Position numbers and translations under genes: made by a program. A stretch of 64,000 bases of DNA, from positions 12,230,705 to 12,294,704 of the forward strand of contig CM037846.1 in the NCBI GenBank assembly GCA_021234535.1. The letters run 5' to 3'. Origin of the DNA: Stichopus chloronotus (lineage: Eukaryota; Echinodermata; Holothuroidea; Aspidochirotida; Stichopodidae). Of this stretch, positions 25,620 through 39,285 are shown in pieces. Numbering within the stretch: the first letter of the stretch is position 1; each line of letters starts with the position of its first letter. The notes under the pieces were generated by a model, which was not told the DNA's origin, searched no databases, and saw nothing but the letters and a program-made list of their open reading frames with translations.

Positions 25620-28600
25620 AAATTTGTGACTGGACCATCCTTTGAAACAGCGAAATACTAAACATATTTGTTTCAGTCGTGAGGAAAATGTCAAAAAGCA
25701 AATTTTAACTTGAAAATGTACACAATGCTTCAACCAATAACTATGTAAGCAAAAATGGAATTTGAGACTTTACCAGTTGGCGACAGACACAGAAAACAAA
25801 ATATAGCCCACATGCACATTAATTATTGCGCTCAGAGCTCACTTTATGAGAGCATGTTTCTGTATCTAATGATTTTTCTTACACTTTGTGAGTTTTCTTT
25901 TTGTTGCTTTATTGTAATTGTACCATTTAATTATTATGAATTGTGTGCAAATTCTGCTCACTTCTTTGTATTTCATCATGTGGGATGAATGAGATGCTTA
26001 CCATGTACTTTTCAAATTGCTTGCTATTAGAATATACTTACATCTCATTCATCAACTGCTGAGTTGTGCAGTTTGGGCAAAGGTGGTATTTTTTTTATTT
26101 AAGATGTTTACTGGGCTGGCTGAAAGGTGTTTTAAGGTGAAGCATCAAAGTGTGACACTGCTGCATGTCACTGGCATTTTAGTTGTCATTTACTTCAACA
26201 GCTGTATTCTGTTCCCAAAAATGACAGTATTTATTAAGAGATCCTTGACGTTTATTTAAGACATTAGAAAAGGATAAAAGGGAAGCAATGGTATGCCTGG
26301 ATGAAGTTTTGGTTGTTGGAGTTGAAAGCTGGGAGATGAAGGGAATGCAGAATACGATTGATAATTTGCCTTTTTTTTACACGGACCGACGTGTTCTGTT
26401 CGTTCATGACCAATATCAAAAAAAAAATTCTGATGAAAGTCATTCGATCCTTAAGATCGATTTGTTTCCCCGCCCTGAAGAGAACGCATATTGAAATTCG
26501 CTATAGGCAGATACGATTGATAATGTAATGTTATCTTAATTCTACGTGAATACTAAAAAGAATGGAATACTTGTAGTAAAATGGTACAGCATTTTATCCC
26601 CGAGAGCAAACCACTCAGCGAATAATCTTTTATTTCCTTGATCTGTTCTCGTTTTGTGCTGCTGTTTTCAGAATCTTAGTACATCTTATTATTCATGTTC
26701 TGCGTGCGTGCTCCCATCAAAAAGTAAGAAACGTTTAGCCAAGATGGAAAGCTTCTTAACATTTCTCAACAATTGTATCGTAAGTATAATGAACCCTTTC
26801 GAACGGTATCGGTATTTTAATACCAGTGTCGCTATACCTGTAGCATATTTTTACATTATATTGGAATATTGATTCCCCCACGTCCATACATTAATCACAA
26901 TGTCGATCTGTTCACGTGCATTTGATACATTTTTCTGTAATATGAGATAAAAATAGTCTCTTAATTTTATATATCACGGAGGAGAATCCATATAAATTGA
27001 ATTGAAACAGGCATCTATGTTTTCGAAGAGAATAACCATATCACGTCTACTCAACCTTGCAAGATATGCATTTTTCTAAATTTCAGGATTCCACTAAAAA
27101 TAGAAAAAAGACGCTTTGCTATTTGACATGGTAGAGAGATGCAAGAACGTGACTGTGGGGAGATGGGGAGTTGGAGGGGGGGGGGGGGTAAGTTGTGAGA
27201 AATTGTGTTACTTGATGGGAAAGATGTTTAGTACGGTACCTTACCGTCTAAAATTTGGAAAGTAGTATAGTAACACTGCAGGATAATGAAACCGAATGAA
27301 ATGCGGGGGGGGGGGGGGACATATTTGTAGTATTTCCCTTACAGGTCGCCATGACAAAGTATTTTCCCTCTTTGATGAGGCAGGCCTACATGTTTGCCTT
27401 AAAACTCCTGAGATGTGCCATTTGCAGGGTTCTTGGAGGTATTTGGGGCAAAACATTAAGTTGTTCGTTGGTAACGCTATGAGTAGTCTTCTAAAGACCT
27501 CGCCCCTCCCTTCCCAAACCCACCTTCCAAGCTCCATGCCCCTCACAGACTTCTGGCTGTGCCGCTGTTGCAGGACGTGTAAGTTAGAATGACCACTGGT
27601 CGCTGAAGAATTATAAGTTGGATATGAAGACCAGATAGACAGCGTGCTGATAATAACGGTGGAGTGTTAGTTAATGGGGTGCTGCGGGGGTGGGTAGGGG
27701 ACAGAGTGAAGTTAGGTAACAGGTAGGCAGTGTGTGTACGGCAATGGATGCATGAAAGCACATCGATCGGTAAAGTCGTCCAATCCTCTTTAAATCTTAC
27801 TCTTCTCTCGATGTAGTCGCATTCATTAGGTTGAAATCTGCAGCCGAATAGGTATTCCTGACTCATTCATAGCCATAAAATCTACAGTAAGTTTTCTAAG
27901 GTTTTTTTTTTTCCACCAATAAAACTAAGAAATTATTATTATCATTCAATCACAGATGCACTTTGTCGTCCAAAGCTTGATACAATACACAGGAATTTCT
28001 TCATAATTTTTAATATGAGATAACCATGATGGGATGTTTGTTGTCATCTACGTCATCTATGTTTACGAAACAACAAGAGTCACCAAAGTGTGCCCGTCGA
28101 GTCCAAAAAGACTTTATCGCCGAATTACGTCAAAATACCCACAGACGTTACATTAGATGTGCATTTGCACGTGCTACAAAAATATATAATTTCTCCCCCC
28201 CCCCAAAAAAAAAAAAAGGAAATGAGGAATAAATATACTTTGGCAATTTACAAAAAAAAAAAAAAAGGTTGTAAGGGGTTAATGTTGTGAAAGTAGAGGG
28301 AAGATTAAAAGTCACATACAGTTGCCAGTTCTGTGCTACAACGTCATGCATTATTCGGTGTACTTCTCATTTGTGTGGCAGTTTATCATTGCTCCTGTAA
28401 ATTTCCCCAGTGTATATACTGGGTTGTGAAATGGTGCCGTTTACTGGTGTTATGTGGCATTTTATGGTGAGGTGTGTGGGTTAGTATTACTGGACGTTGA
28501 GGGGTTGTGTAAATTTCTTTGCCAGGTTAATTCACTGTATAACAAAATGTAAAATAAAATGTGTAGATAATAATGAACTCTGGCTTCCTATGTATGCAAT

Positions 28601-30146
28601 GAAAAGTTACCGATACGATTGCCAAACCACCAAACGATAAATGCCAAACTGTAGGGACTTTTCAGCAAATTATTTCAGTAAGAGCAAGCTAAAAAGGTAA
28701 ACTACACGATAAAAAAAATTGTCTTTAGTCATCTTACCTTGTCCAAAGAGATTCCAAACTCGTGAAGACGAAAATACTGATTTCGCTTTTGATCGTTCGA
28801 TTGCTACTTTAAAACGTATATTCAACTTGCAGTCATGCTATGGAAGCTTAATCCTCCTTGTAGAAATGAAGATTCATCCACCTGAGATGGTTTTCCAATG
28901 CGAAATTCTTGGTCACTTATTCCTTCTATTAGATCTCGATAAGGTTTTACCTATCTCTTTATCAAGCGCAAGAAGGCAAGTCTCGATGCGCCAACTTCAA
29001 AATAATTATAACAAGTCACTCGATAAGCTATCGCTAAACTGTTCTAGTACGTTGCAAACTTTTTTGCCTTCTTTCCGACGTGCACGGTGCACGAATCATT
29101 CTCAGCGAGAGGTTCAGCAGCGATTAACAAACTGCGAACCTGCGAGTGGTGTTCATATTTCACTTTTACGGACATCGGCGCTGTCAAGCATCCGCCACAC
29201 GTCACGAACCCGCTGTAAGACATCCATCGCAATTACATGCAAAGTGATGTTAAAACGAAATCTTCCGAGCAGGGACATGGAGGCATTAAAAGAGTTTTTC
29301 CTTGTCACTCGGACATGCATACAATGGGCCACAATATCGCATCGGCAGGAGCTGAGAGATGCATCTACCACATGGTTCTTTTTTATGGCCCAATTATAAC
29401 TTATGGGTGTTTGTACAGTCCAGCTAGGGATGATCGCAGACTGCAACTGAATCAATAAATTTATCATCTGTTGGATGGCGTACTGCTAACTTCAAAATGT
29501 TTCTGTCGTCAATGCGTACGTCATGGGTGTTTTAAATTCCTTTTTTTTTTAGGCATAAAAATGATATGAGAAGAGGAGAAAAGGGATACGTTTTTGAGGC
29601 ATGCAGTTTAAGATGGGGGTATAATGGGTGTGAAGGATGGCCGTAAGTCCTATAGTATAAGCTACTCCGTTTCAGCTGAAGAAATTGAAGAACTAATTGT
29701 TCGGGGTTCTCGTTTAGCGATGTTACGTTTACAATGGCAGGATCTGTGCTTCATCTTTGCCTAAGACTTTGCTGTTATAGGTCACGAAATGTATCGTTCA
29801 TCAAATTGAAGAATAATTGTATTGAAATGAAATCGAAATGATATTTAAGTGACGGGGATCTTTGTGAAATGTTGCCGGCATAAGTCTGCAGGTTTAGTTG
29901 ATGAAAATGAGAGATGAGAATAACTGTATCTTTAAAAAAATAATATTGAAATCATCGGATGGTTACAAAGAAGAAACGGTATCGGATTTACAACCATTTT
30001 TCCTTTTCTCATTGGAAGATATTCTCTAAATTTTAGATTTAGAATTCACCTTTAGGAAATGCAAAGAGTAGTATCCACTCTTTTCGAGTGTGATAATAAT
30101 TGTTCAGCCATCGTCTTTGAAGGGAACGCTTGCCTATGAGTTTAGG
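25620..30146. other. No confident gene
   Basis: Contains poly-G at 27176-27188 and 27305-27318, poly-C/poly-A at 28195-28220, and the unproven 226-codon frame. A short open segment at about 26671-26776 has plausible splice sites but no supporting partner exon. Confidence 0.4.
28719..29399 (+). CDS. Longest uninterrupted ORF of the window, unknown
   Basis: 226 codons from ATT/ATG-like context, in a stretch richer in GC than its surroundings. The product is rich in Ser, Arg, Thr and Leu, with no domain, signal peptide or repeat I recognise. The opposite strand is also fairly open here (104 codons at 29153-29467), so the openness may reflect base composition or a decayed transposon. No neighbouring exon was found. 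Treat as an unproven ORF. Confidence 0.15.
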   Translation: MSLVILPCPKRFQTREDENTDFAFDRSIATLKRIFNLQSCYGSLILLVEMKIHPPEMVFQCEILGHLFLLLDLDKVLPISLSSARRQVSMRQLQNNYNKSLDKLSLNCSSTLQTFLPSFRRARCTNHSQREVQQRLTNCEPASGVHISLLRTSALSSIRHTSRTRCKTSIAITCKVMLKRNLPSRDMEALKEFFLVTRTCIQWATISHRQELRDASTTWFFFMAQL

Positions 30147-30385
30147 GCAGTAACTCATCGCCCCAAGCTATATATATTTGTAGCTTCCGGGTACTAGAAT
30201 TCTCAACTGGTTCCTCTTTTTTATTGAAAACAAATTCGAAAGCTGCATAGTAGTTTATATCACACCGCGTACAAGGGGATCCAATGTTTTGAGTACACTT
30301 GTGGAGGAATTTTAGACAGGCTTTCGGATGGACTAGGCGTAAGTGATTGGGAGAATTGAAACTGTCTGGGTTGATGATTTTTGTC
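30147..30385 (+). repeat. Three-copy dispersed repeat, copy 2
   Basis: Same strand and block order as 10554-10790. Contains aagctatatatat and gtggaggaatttt-agacaggct. Confidence 0.7.
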
Positions 30386-32515
30386 CTTAAAATTTCTTAA
30401 ACAGTGATAACACTCACCTCAACTCGGACTAAGTGGTTATTACGTCACCGTGACCCCTTTATTAAAGGTAGTGTGCATGAAGAACAGATTAAACTTCTTC
30501 AAAAAATTAGATCAAAATTTGAATGAAGAAATATCTAATAAATCCATAGTCTACGGGAAACAAAGATAAATTCTTGACAAGAATTGAAAAAAATATAGAT
30601 TGATATTGTGGTGTTTCGAAACGAAACGTGGGATCGAACTGTTCTCAAAGGTTGCCTTAACAGAATCGCCAGCCATGAAGAGAGCGTGACTTCTGCCAAA
30701 GAAGAATTCTTGATTTGTGATGTACCTGTCATGATCGTAGCAAAAAAAAAAAAAAAAAATCACTCCACACTCAGTTTCAAATTAGCTCTCACTCGTAACC
30801 GCCGCAATGCCTCTCCTTTGCTTGAGTATGTGTTCCATTCACATTTCTGATAGAGCATTACGTAAAGAATGACTCTAGATTCTGCAGCTGCAGCAAAAAG
30901 TAAGCCTTGTTTTCATTACAAACATGTTAGTCACTGAAGAGGAAAAGAAGGGTCAAATTTAGCTTTTAGATATAAGTTTGTGGGGATAAACAAGGAGCCA
31001 TTACAGAGATGGAATAACAGAGGTTACTACTGCATTTTTTTTTAGTATTAATAGATTCAACCAATTGTTCATATCTTATCTTGCCACTCCCGTGGCACTG
31101 ATTGGACACAGTATACTGGTCGAACGTTATTCCCTCATCAAAATGTGAGAAAACAATGAAATACTTCTTTCGTATTATTCTTATAAAGATAGTGACAAGA
31201 ATCACCGAGCGTGATATTTCGTAAACAGAACACAGTTCGGGGCTGCCAAGTCGGGATGAGGGGTCGAGGACGAAGACGTTGGTTGTGGATCAAAAGAAAA
31301 AAAAAAGTCATACACTGAGCTGTCGTCTTCAGCCATCCACGCTCCCTTACCTGAGGAGTTATACGAATGTAAACAGATTGATCAAGCTATCCACGTCGGT
31401 AGACAGGAAAAGCCAGTGCGTTAAAAGAATGAGCCCCCACATAGACATTTTATCGCATGCAGGGATTATTAGATTGTCCTGTTGTTACAAAACCACTCTG
31501 TAAAGTCGACACATTCAGGAGTTGCTCACGCTACGGCAAGCAACTGTTGCAACGTGCGGTTTAGTGCTCAAACAATTTTCCATCACATTTCTGTGGTGCA
31601 GTTTATATTACATTCAGCTGAATATACTGGGCGTTGTGCGTTCTCTATGGGTAATAAATTTCAAACAAAAGTTAAAAAAAAATGTTTTTGGCAATTCATA
31701 AGATAACTTTGGGAACAAGTGTTTAGGCAACTCACCCAATATTAGTTACATAACTGTATCGGAAACTCTCTGAAAACTAAAAAATATATATATTATACTA
31801 TATATATATATATTCAACTGATCTCTCATTATCTAATTAGTTTACTTTCAATCACTTCGGTAACAATGCAAACACATATAATCCCAACGATAACCCAACG
31901 CACCTCCCTAATTACATGCCTTGTCATAATCCCTAATCCAGGTCAAATTTGTTCGGTGCTCAGAAGAGAAAGGTAACCAATTTACGATTTCATTCTGTCA
32001 TGCGTCAAGCCGGGTAGCGTATCATGCAGGTTAATAGACAACCCAGTTTGCAAGAGGCCAAAAACCAATTTGACAGTATTAATGGATCCTGTTACTCGTA
32101 TAGAGTAGCAAATTAAGTCAATATAACATACCGCAGAGAGCTTAAACTGTGGTGTAGGTAGCAGTGAGTGATAAGATAAAGGTTAAAAGTAAATCATTTT
32201 ATTCTGTCGTTATTTGCTTTTGGCTTGTCTGTTCATTTTATCAGTTTATCTTAATGCAGTCGACAGTGCTCTCATTGTTGCACTATTGTATTTGTTATCA
32301 TGACCCTACACAGTAATTTACAAACATGGAAGAGGATATTCTTTTCCTTGTTTCAAACGGCCCTGTTCAATTTTTTAAGACCTTGATTATTCGTAAGATA
32401 TTGTCACTTTATACTCTATACTATATTGTAACAAGTCTAATTGAAGTAACACAAATAAAAAAGAGAATTTAAATTAAAAAACCGAAACAAAGTGGTTGTT
32501 GCGAATCCATTACAC
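30386..32515. other. Gene-free stretch
   Basis: AT-rich with several poly-A runs and an imperfect AT palindrome at about 31780-31813. No supported exon. Confidence 0.45.
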
Positions 32516-32848
32516 AAGGAGTGGTCAACCTTTTATAATCAGTGGACCACATTGCCACCTTTGAACTTCGTAGCTGGCCGCTCATGTTGCAACCCCCACC
32601 CCTTTTTTTTAATCATCTTTCTCTATTCTATTGGCATAAATAGAAGGAAACATTTTAAAACATGCTTGTTCTTAAAAGCTTAAATTTATAGGGATGCACT
32701 TGTTGCCCCATTCATTCGTATAGCTGCTTATCCTCTCAGTTTTCTTTTTATTCCTGTTCAAAAGAGGTTCGGGAGCACACGATTACTCTCCGGGATTACT
32801 CTTTCGTGACCCGTGATTTGGCTCACTGGTCACAGGTTGCCCACCCTG
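32516..32848. mobile_element. Non-autonomous hAT-like transposon with 8-bp TSD
   Basis: Left end reads AAGGAGTGGTCAACC; the reverse complement of the right end reads CAGGGTGGGCAACC, a typical hAT-type terminal inverted repeat. The element is flanked by a perfect 8-bp duplication CATTACAC (32508-32515 and 32849-32856), the target-site length made by hAT transposases. At 333 bp it has no room for a transposase. The subterminal regions are also partly complementary (gtggaccac versus ctcactggtc). Confidence 0.85.
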
Positions 32849-33190
32849 CATTACACAGCCTTTCCGGTGCACCAGGACGTCCCGAACTTAATCAGGCTAT
32901 TATACATGGAAAAGGTGCATGACAAAGAGTGAATTACTTTTAGTAGAGCAGGTGCATTTAAATATTCAAAGTAAAATCAAAAGTTAAACTCAGGTTGAAT
33001 AATTAAGGAAATTTTTTGACTATTAAAATATGATAGGTCTATCTGCACAAAGCACTATGAAGTTTCATGAAACTGAGGTATTCATGCTCTGATACTTCTC
33101 AAGCCTAACGGTTAGAGGTCCGTGCTTGCTGTGACCTAGGTGTATAGTGCTATAGTTTAAGCGTTCGCGTTAAATCGAGCGAATTAAAAA

Positions 33191-33442
33191 CGTAGTTACG
33201 TGAAGAAGAATACTTTTACATACTCTTCTATGACTATTGCGAAACTAACTGCAAATCTGAAATACATTAAGTTTTGCATGTTTTACCAAATGCCCAGTTT
33301 AACTTATGGAATCGTACGTAGTTATGAAAAGTACTTTTACATACTCTTCTGTACCATTTTCTGAAAAGTAGTATACACCTGAAGGAACAGAAGTGCATTT
33401 AGTTTTGCATGCCTTACTGAGCAAATATCGAGTTTAATTTCA
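33191..33442 (+). repeat. Tandem duplication of a roughly 120-bp unit
   Basis: Unit 1 at 33191-33304 and unit 2 at 33317-33442 share gtagtta, tacttttacatactcttct, acattaagttttgcatg versus gcatttagttttgcatg, and agtttaa, in order. Confidence 0.65.
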
Positions 33443-36400
33443 TGACAGAAATTTGTTGAGATCCACAGATGTACTGGAAATCGTAACTGCGATATCTGTC
33501 CGTCAACTGTTTTGTCAAATTGTCAACTTAGCCGTCATATCTACACTCCTTCGCAAAATGGCTGTATCTGGGATGTGTATCTGTATTTATCTGTAATTAA
33601 CAAAGAAATGGCAAACAAAATTGCTCCCACACGTTTACAAGATCCTCTAGTGGCGCTATTCATATTTTAATAACTAACTTGTAACCTGTATTTATATGCT
33701 TCCGCAAAATGTGTCGACCCGTAAGATCATTTTCTGTTAGTGTACTGACTTTTGTGGGCTCACTGAATACATGTTCCTATTCGATTTAAAGTAAAACATA
33801 AATACACAGATGGAATTTTTGAGAACGTAGAAAGGAAAATCCGATACATATTTACGCGAGGTTACAAATACCAACCGAACCAGAGCAATCCAGTAACTTT
33901 TTCTACTAAATCTTAAGTGCATCTGCTCACCCGGTGCTTTTTACGACACACATACCTGTTTGCTTACGTTCTCACGGGAGATGAAGGTGCGTTTTACGGT
34001 CTGGTTCCGTATATACCAGCCTCTTCGGGTCCCCAAGAACCTTGAAGTAGATTTCGGTCGAAAAGCCATTCAAGAATGACTTAAAACAAGCCATAAAAGC
34101 CGCGTTAATAACAAATCCAAATGAGAATGAAATAAGACGTGGATTACTTGCTATCGCGATGGTTTTGAGTTTCCTTTCTCCTCATTTGGTAATTTAGAAG
34201 CAAGTGAAGTAAATCTTGATTAAAATTCAACTATAGGAGCAAACAAACTCGACTTGTAGTTTTTGTTTGTCTTTAACGCTTATTTTTAACTTCCCGGATA
34301 GAGGATAGGAGAGTGGGAAGAGGAGGGGGATGAGTCCCATTTCCACCTGGTGAACTCTCGTAAAACTCTTGAAGAAAGGTCTCCATCAAAAAAGACTACT
34401 TGACCTTACCAATAAATCACATACAAATTTCAACCTTAGTGCATGAAATGAGGGAGTATCAGATCCCTATAGATGGCTCTCGTCATACATCAGTGAAGCA
34501 TTATGAAACGAGGGGGCTATATCAGTTTATGATCGTTGAATCAAAAGGTCACATACCCGCATTGGATACTAACACTTCAAATTCGCGTAGAGTGAGTAAT
34601 TCTCTGGAAAATTGTATTTTGAAGCCACGAGACTTCCTCGACATGTTTTCAGTTTTCAGGATTATTTTTTAGAACATTGCAACTGGCGGGGGGGGGGGGG
34701 GTACTTTCCAAACCCCGTTTTCTGGCCCAAATCTGAATGGTCGAGGTAAGGAAACGTTTAAATGCCATGATAGTCCCGGTCTTTATCACGTGATAGGTAT
34801 AGGTAAACTCTGATACTTGTATACTTTGCATGCACAGGGGGCCCTGGAAGGTCGCTATTTTAGAGTGTAAGTCAACAGAAGAGACAAATATGTGCTATGG
34901 TACAATTATGACACAGATAAGACATATGCCAATTTTGTACTCGGATAGTTTCGTATTTATTATTTGATCTGATCTATTCTACATGGGGGGGGGGGGATGC
35001 ATTTTGAGAATAAAATTCCAGGAGTGATATAATTTCATCAGAAAGTGCACAAGTGATAAACAATGTAGGGCTCGTCTGCAATGCTCGTTTTAATTTATAC
35101 GGTGCACGGAGGACGGATACCGCCTTGACGGTGTTACGGTCCCTGGGAAAGATGCCCAATTGTTTGGTCTCTCCATCCACTCCTGTTCCGACGAGGTCAC
35201 ACCGTTATCGCCACCGACTATCATGGAGAATGTACTGTATGTACTGATGCCTCCTCCATGTATCATAAGTACAGAGAACGTTAATCTATGTCGAAGACGC
35301 TTCCGTTACCGGGGGAGGGGGTGAAGATATCTCTGTCCTCCTTAACCTACCCCCACCCATGCATTTTTTTCTAAAAAAAAAGAACTGTCAAGTAACCATT
35401 CAACTGAATGGGTGTGACGAAAAGCAAAGCTGGAGTCACTGACCTACAGGTGACTCTGAATGCCCTTATATGTCTACTAATTGTTTTCATCGTTTGTGTC
35501 ATTTTCTTGTTGATTCCTGTTAATACGGTACACATACTAGCCCAGTGCACTTGAATGTTTTACGCGGGAAATTGAATTCCAAGCAAGACTACTTCAGAAA
35601 ATTCGATAAGCCATTCCCCTGAAGTGACAACCTCTCGAACGATTTCGATTTCGCAGAATTCCTCGAAAGTGAAATAGCAGATTTAGTTAAGAAACTGCCC
35701 ACCCTCCGGAAGTGGGAGTGCGATTTATGGTGTCACTGAAACAATTTGCGTCTTAAAAGAAAAATGGACAGATGTAATCGAAGTTGGTGACAAAATTTTT
35801 TTGAACATGAATTTGGATCTTCGTATTGACGTAGCTGTGCCCTTAAAATGTTATTACACGCGAAGAATTGCCATTTCATGGTTTTCTTTTTTTTTTTTTT
35901 GTTAGTGCTTTGCGGTGTTTTCAGTGTGTCAGAAAAAAAAAATATTTAGGCAAAAAGATGACGCACTGAGAAAAAAAAAGCAACTCATATAAATGCTTTC
36001 GTTGTCTTCGGATTACTTTCTCCAATACCACAGGGTGCCGTCGTCAAAAATGATTTCTTTTTTCTTCTATTTAACGAATACTTTTACTAGTATTTCATGA
36101 CCATTTACAATTTTTTTTTATTATTTCTGATATTTTACGATAAGTTTCGATATTCTCGATTGTATCCGAGTTTTGAGATATTACCACTTGTTTGGTCCAT
36201 TGCTGATTTTTTTTTCCCAACAGAAATCGAAACTGTTACTATTACCGGGTTCCGTAATGTGGCCGTTTTACCGTGAAAGCTTAATCTGATTTGCCATGTA
36301 TATCCTTATTTGGTTTAAACATAATCACACGTTCTTTTTAAAGTTGGGTTACGTTCGATGTTGCATTTCGTTTTATTTATTTATTTCTTTTTGGGGGGAG

Positions 36401-38361
36401 GGAACTTGAAAGAATTGGCCCCTTTTATTCTTCTTTTACGCTTGAAAGCATGAGATGGTTCGTGATTGACACGTCACTCTACTGACAAATCAATTCTTTT
36501 GAGTACAGCTTTTAGACTATAGGCTACGCCATAAATATGATATAATTTAAACCTTGGCTTTTGTCGAAAAAAAAAAAGACCAGGCAATCATCGGACCCAA
36601 ATTTACCCCTCTCTCTCCTTCGAACATATCCGTTTTCCAAGCTTATTGTATCTTTTATAAATCGGTAGAACTTAAAGGTAATAGGTATAGTTCTGAGAGT
36701 GACGTCAGATGTTGTCTGTGCCGTGGTAGTCTCTGATCTCTCAGATTTTAATTTTAAATATCTTTCAGTTTCAAGTGTACCGATAAGATATGTTTGAAAG
36801 AAGCAAACTAAAACTACACTTTATATATTGACACTCTAAATTGAGCCTCCATTTTCACATTTTGGTAGTGCTATAGCTTTACGTAAATCTTTCAAAAGTC
36901 ATCACCGACTTTCGCAATGATATTCAAAATTCGTATATGTTAAGCTACACAAGACATTTTTTTAACAATTAGCAAGATGTTGAAGAACGTGCTCTTTGTT
37001 TGATAATCAAAGAACAAAAGCAATAACATGTGAACATATGTAAATGGCAGCTCAATTGAATTACTGAGAAGCTTTCCCTGTCAACTTTTGGAAGAGTTGT
37101 ACAGTTGTGAAAACAAATAAATGAGTAAATACAAACTTCTTCAAAATTCTACGTATACACTGCATATTTTGTATGATTAAAACTTTTGTATATATTGCCT
37201 GAAGAGAAATTATTAGTACTAATAATTAGTACTAACTTTCAACCTTATTTATCATATTTGCTATTTTCCTCATTTCGTTATCAAACAACGAGGATATGTC
37301 TTCAAAGCCTTGCAAAATATCAAAGTAGCATGTCTTGTATAGTTCTGCTTGCATAGTTCTGAGTGTATCTACTGCCGCCACTGCTCACTCGTGGGAGTCA
37401 AACCCGACAGAGCCTTCACGAATGTCATGGAAGGGAAACATTTAGAGGGCAGTTAAGCTAATGAAAGCAGTTTTATTTATTATGAAAGAAGTTTCATTTA
37501 TAATGTTTATTGTGTATATTATTTTATCACTACTATTTGACAAGGAGAAGTAAACTATCATGTTAATATGGCAGTCGATCAGAGAATTTGTTGATCTGAA
37601 CGGAGTGAAAATCTCGATGGAAACCAGGGACTCTGTCAAATAGCAACTCCCTTGAAAAACTATGTCATTATCAACTATTGATTTACACGTTAATCCTCAT
37701 AAATCTACCAAACGCTCGATGGGTAACTATATGTCCGGTCACGTGACTTTTAAAGTTGCACTTGTCGACATACAGATTCTGAGATAGAAATGGCCGAATT
37801 TCAATGCCGTGAGCCCCTTCTACTCACAGGTCTCTATAAATTTCCTTCAGTCATCTTGAATTCCTCGTCAGCTGTATTTAAGCTGCACTTCTCATCATCG
37901 ATGATTACGCCCGAAAACATAGTCAGGGGGATATCCGACAGTCCTCTGTGTGTAACCTTGTAGCTCCATCTTGGAAGGAATAGATCCTATGGCACTACCT
38001 GTAGCCCTCGCCTTCCCCCTTACATCTTACATCTTACCATCATAGTTTGTGACTGACTGCAGTGGGGCGCCTGTGGATATCTAAGGATTCTAAGGAAAGG
38101 CGTGGTGTTACCCTTCGTTTTGAGAAAATTTACATAACAATGTGTGACGTGATACATGAGAAGTCAGTGACTGCCTGCTTGATCTCGCACAACATACTCA
38201 TGTCTTCATTCCATGTTTTCCTTTCTTGCGCTCTTCTATTTCTCAATGTACAAGTTTTGCCCGCCATTTGCGCTACCTTAGGATCTCGCCACTGCTATAC
38301 AGCCATCATGATACTACAGCAATACTTGAAGGAGTGAGGTTGGTGCCTGCCTTCACTGATA
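33443..38361. other. Gene-free stretch
   Basis: Poly-G at 34688-34701 and 34985-34996, poly-T at 35886-35901. No supported exon, RNA gene or long repeat seen. Confidence 0.45.
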
Positions 38362-38523
38362 CACTGTTAAATGTAAATTGTAAAATGTAAATTTACAGAA
38401 AATAAAATAAAGAAATGCAAAAGGAATACAGAAATGTTCTGGTAATTAGTTTCCAGACAATTTCTGTAATTCTAATTATTTCTTTGTTTTATTTTCTGAA
38501 AATGTACAAACATTTTTACAGTG
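38362..38523. mobile_element. MITE-like palindromic element, 162 bp
   Basis: Begins CACTGTTAAATGTA and ends with the complement of CACTGTAAAAATGT. The inner arms pair almost throughout (cagaaaataaaataaagaaa against cagaaaataaaacaaagaaa). No coding capacity. The target-site duplication is unclear. Confidence 0.7.
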
Positions 38524-39285
38524 AACCTCTCTATTGTCGATTTCATCTGCTCTTTGAGAGACCTTGAGAGCACAGAAACTTAAACTGTACACTGCAACAT
38601 ATGATAAAGCAACACAGCCAGATGATTCAGTATGTGGATGGGTTGCGCGATATGCACGCCACTTTATTACTCATAATTTTGCCATTTTTAACTTTACAGT
38701 ATAAGACTATTACCAGTGCTGGACTGGAAACACCATATGTATTGTTATTTATTACTTATGTTCTCTTTTGTTAGTGAGTTGAATATTTGCAATTATTTAC
38801 ATCAATGGCGAGATTATATACAGTTTTATACATGGAAATATAGTGCAGTAACTCATAGTAGGGTTACCAGAAGAGAACAGACGGCCAGTCTCTTTGCAAA
38901 AATTTTGAGTAAAAGGATGAAAAAATTATGTCGGTTGGTACAAAGACAGAAAAAAAAAACCAATAAACAATACAACAAGTCGTCCTTAGGAAAGTCTACT
39001 GGTGGGAAAAATATAAATAATGGAAGAAAATGGGAGAAATATGACGACGACGACGAAAAGAAGTTTGCAAAGCTAGTAAAAAAATCATTACTTTGATTTG
39101 GTTTGAGAATGAAACAAAAAAAACCAACACGACCCATCGAGATACTTCTATCATTGCACACTGTTAGTAAAAAGTTATTCGGTAATTTGTTCTCTTTACA
39201 AGACACTGCAAAATCTTGAGCATGAAAAAAAAAAAAAAATTTGACCATAGAATGGGTGTACACCTTTTCATTCTGTTTATACTTA

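Noticed and set aside
26671..26776. Open segment with ttttcag acceptor and gtaagt donor
   Set aside because: No partner exon or recognisable protein; splice-like sites of this quality occur by chance.
38716..39096. 126-codon plus-strand ORF with a Lys/Asp-rich end
   Set aside because: Lysine runs come from A-rich DNA; the opposite strand is equally open; no recognisable domain.
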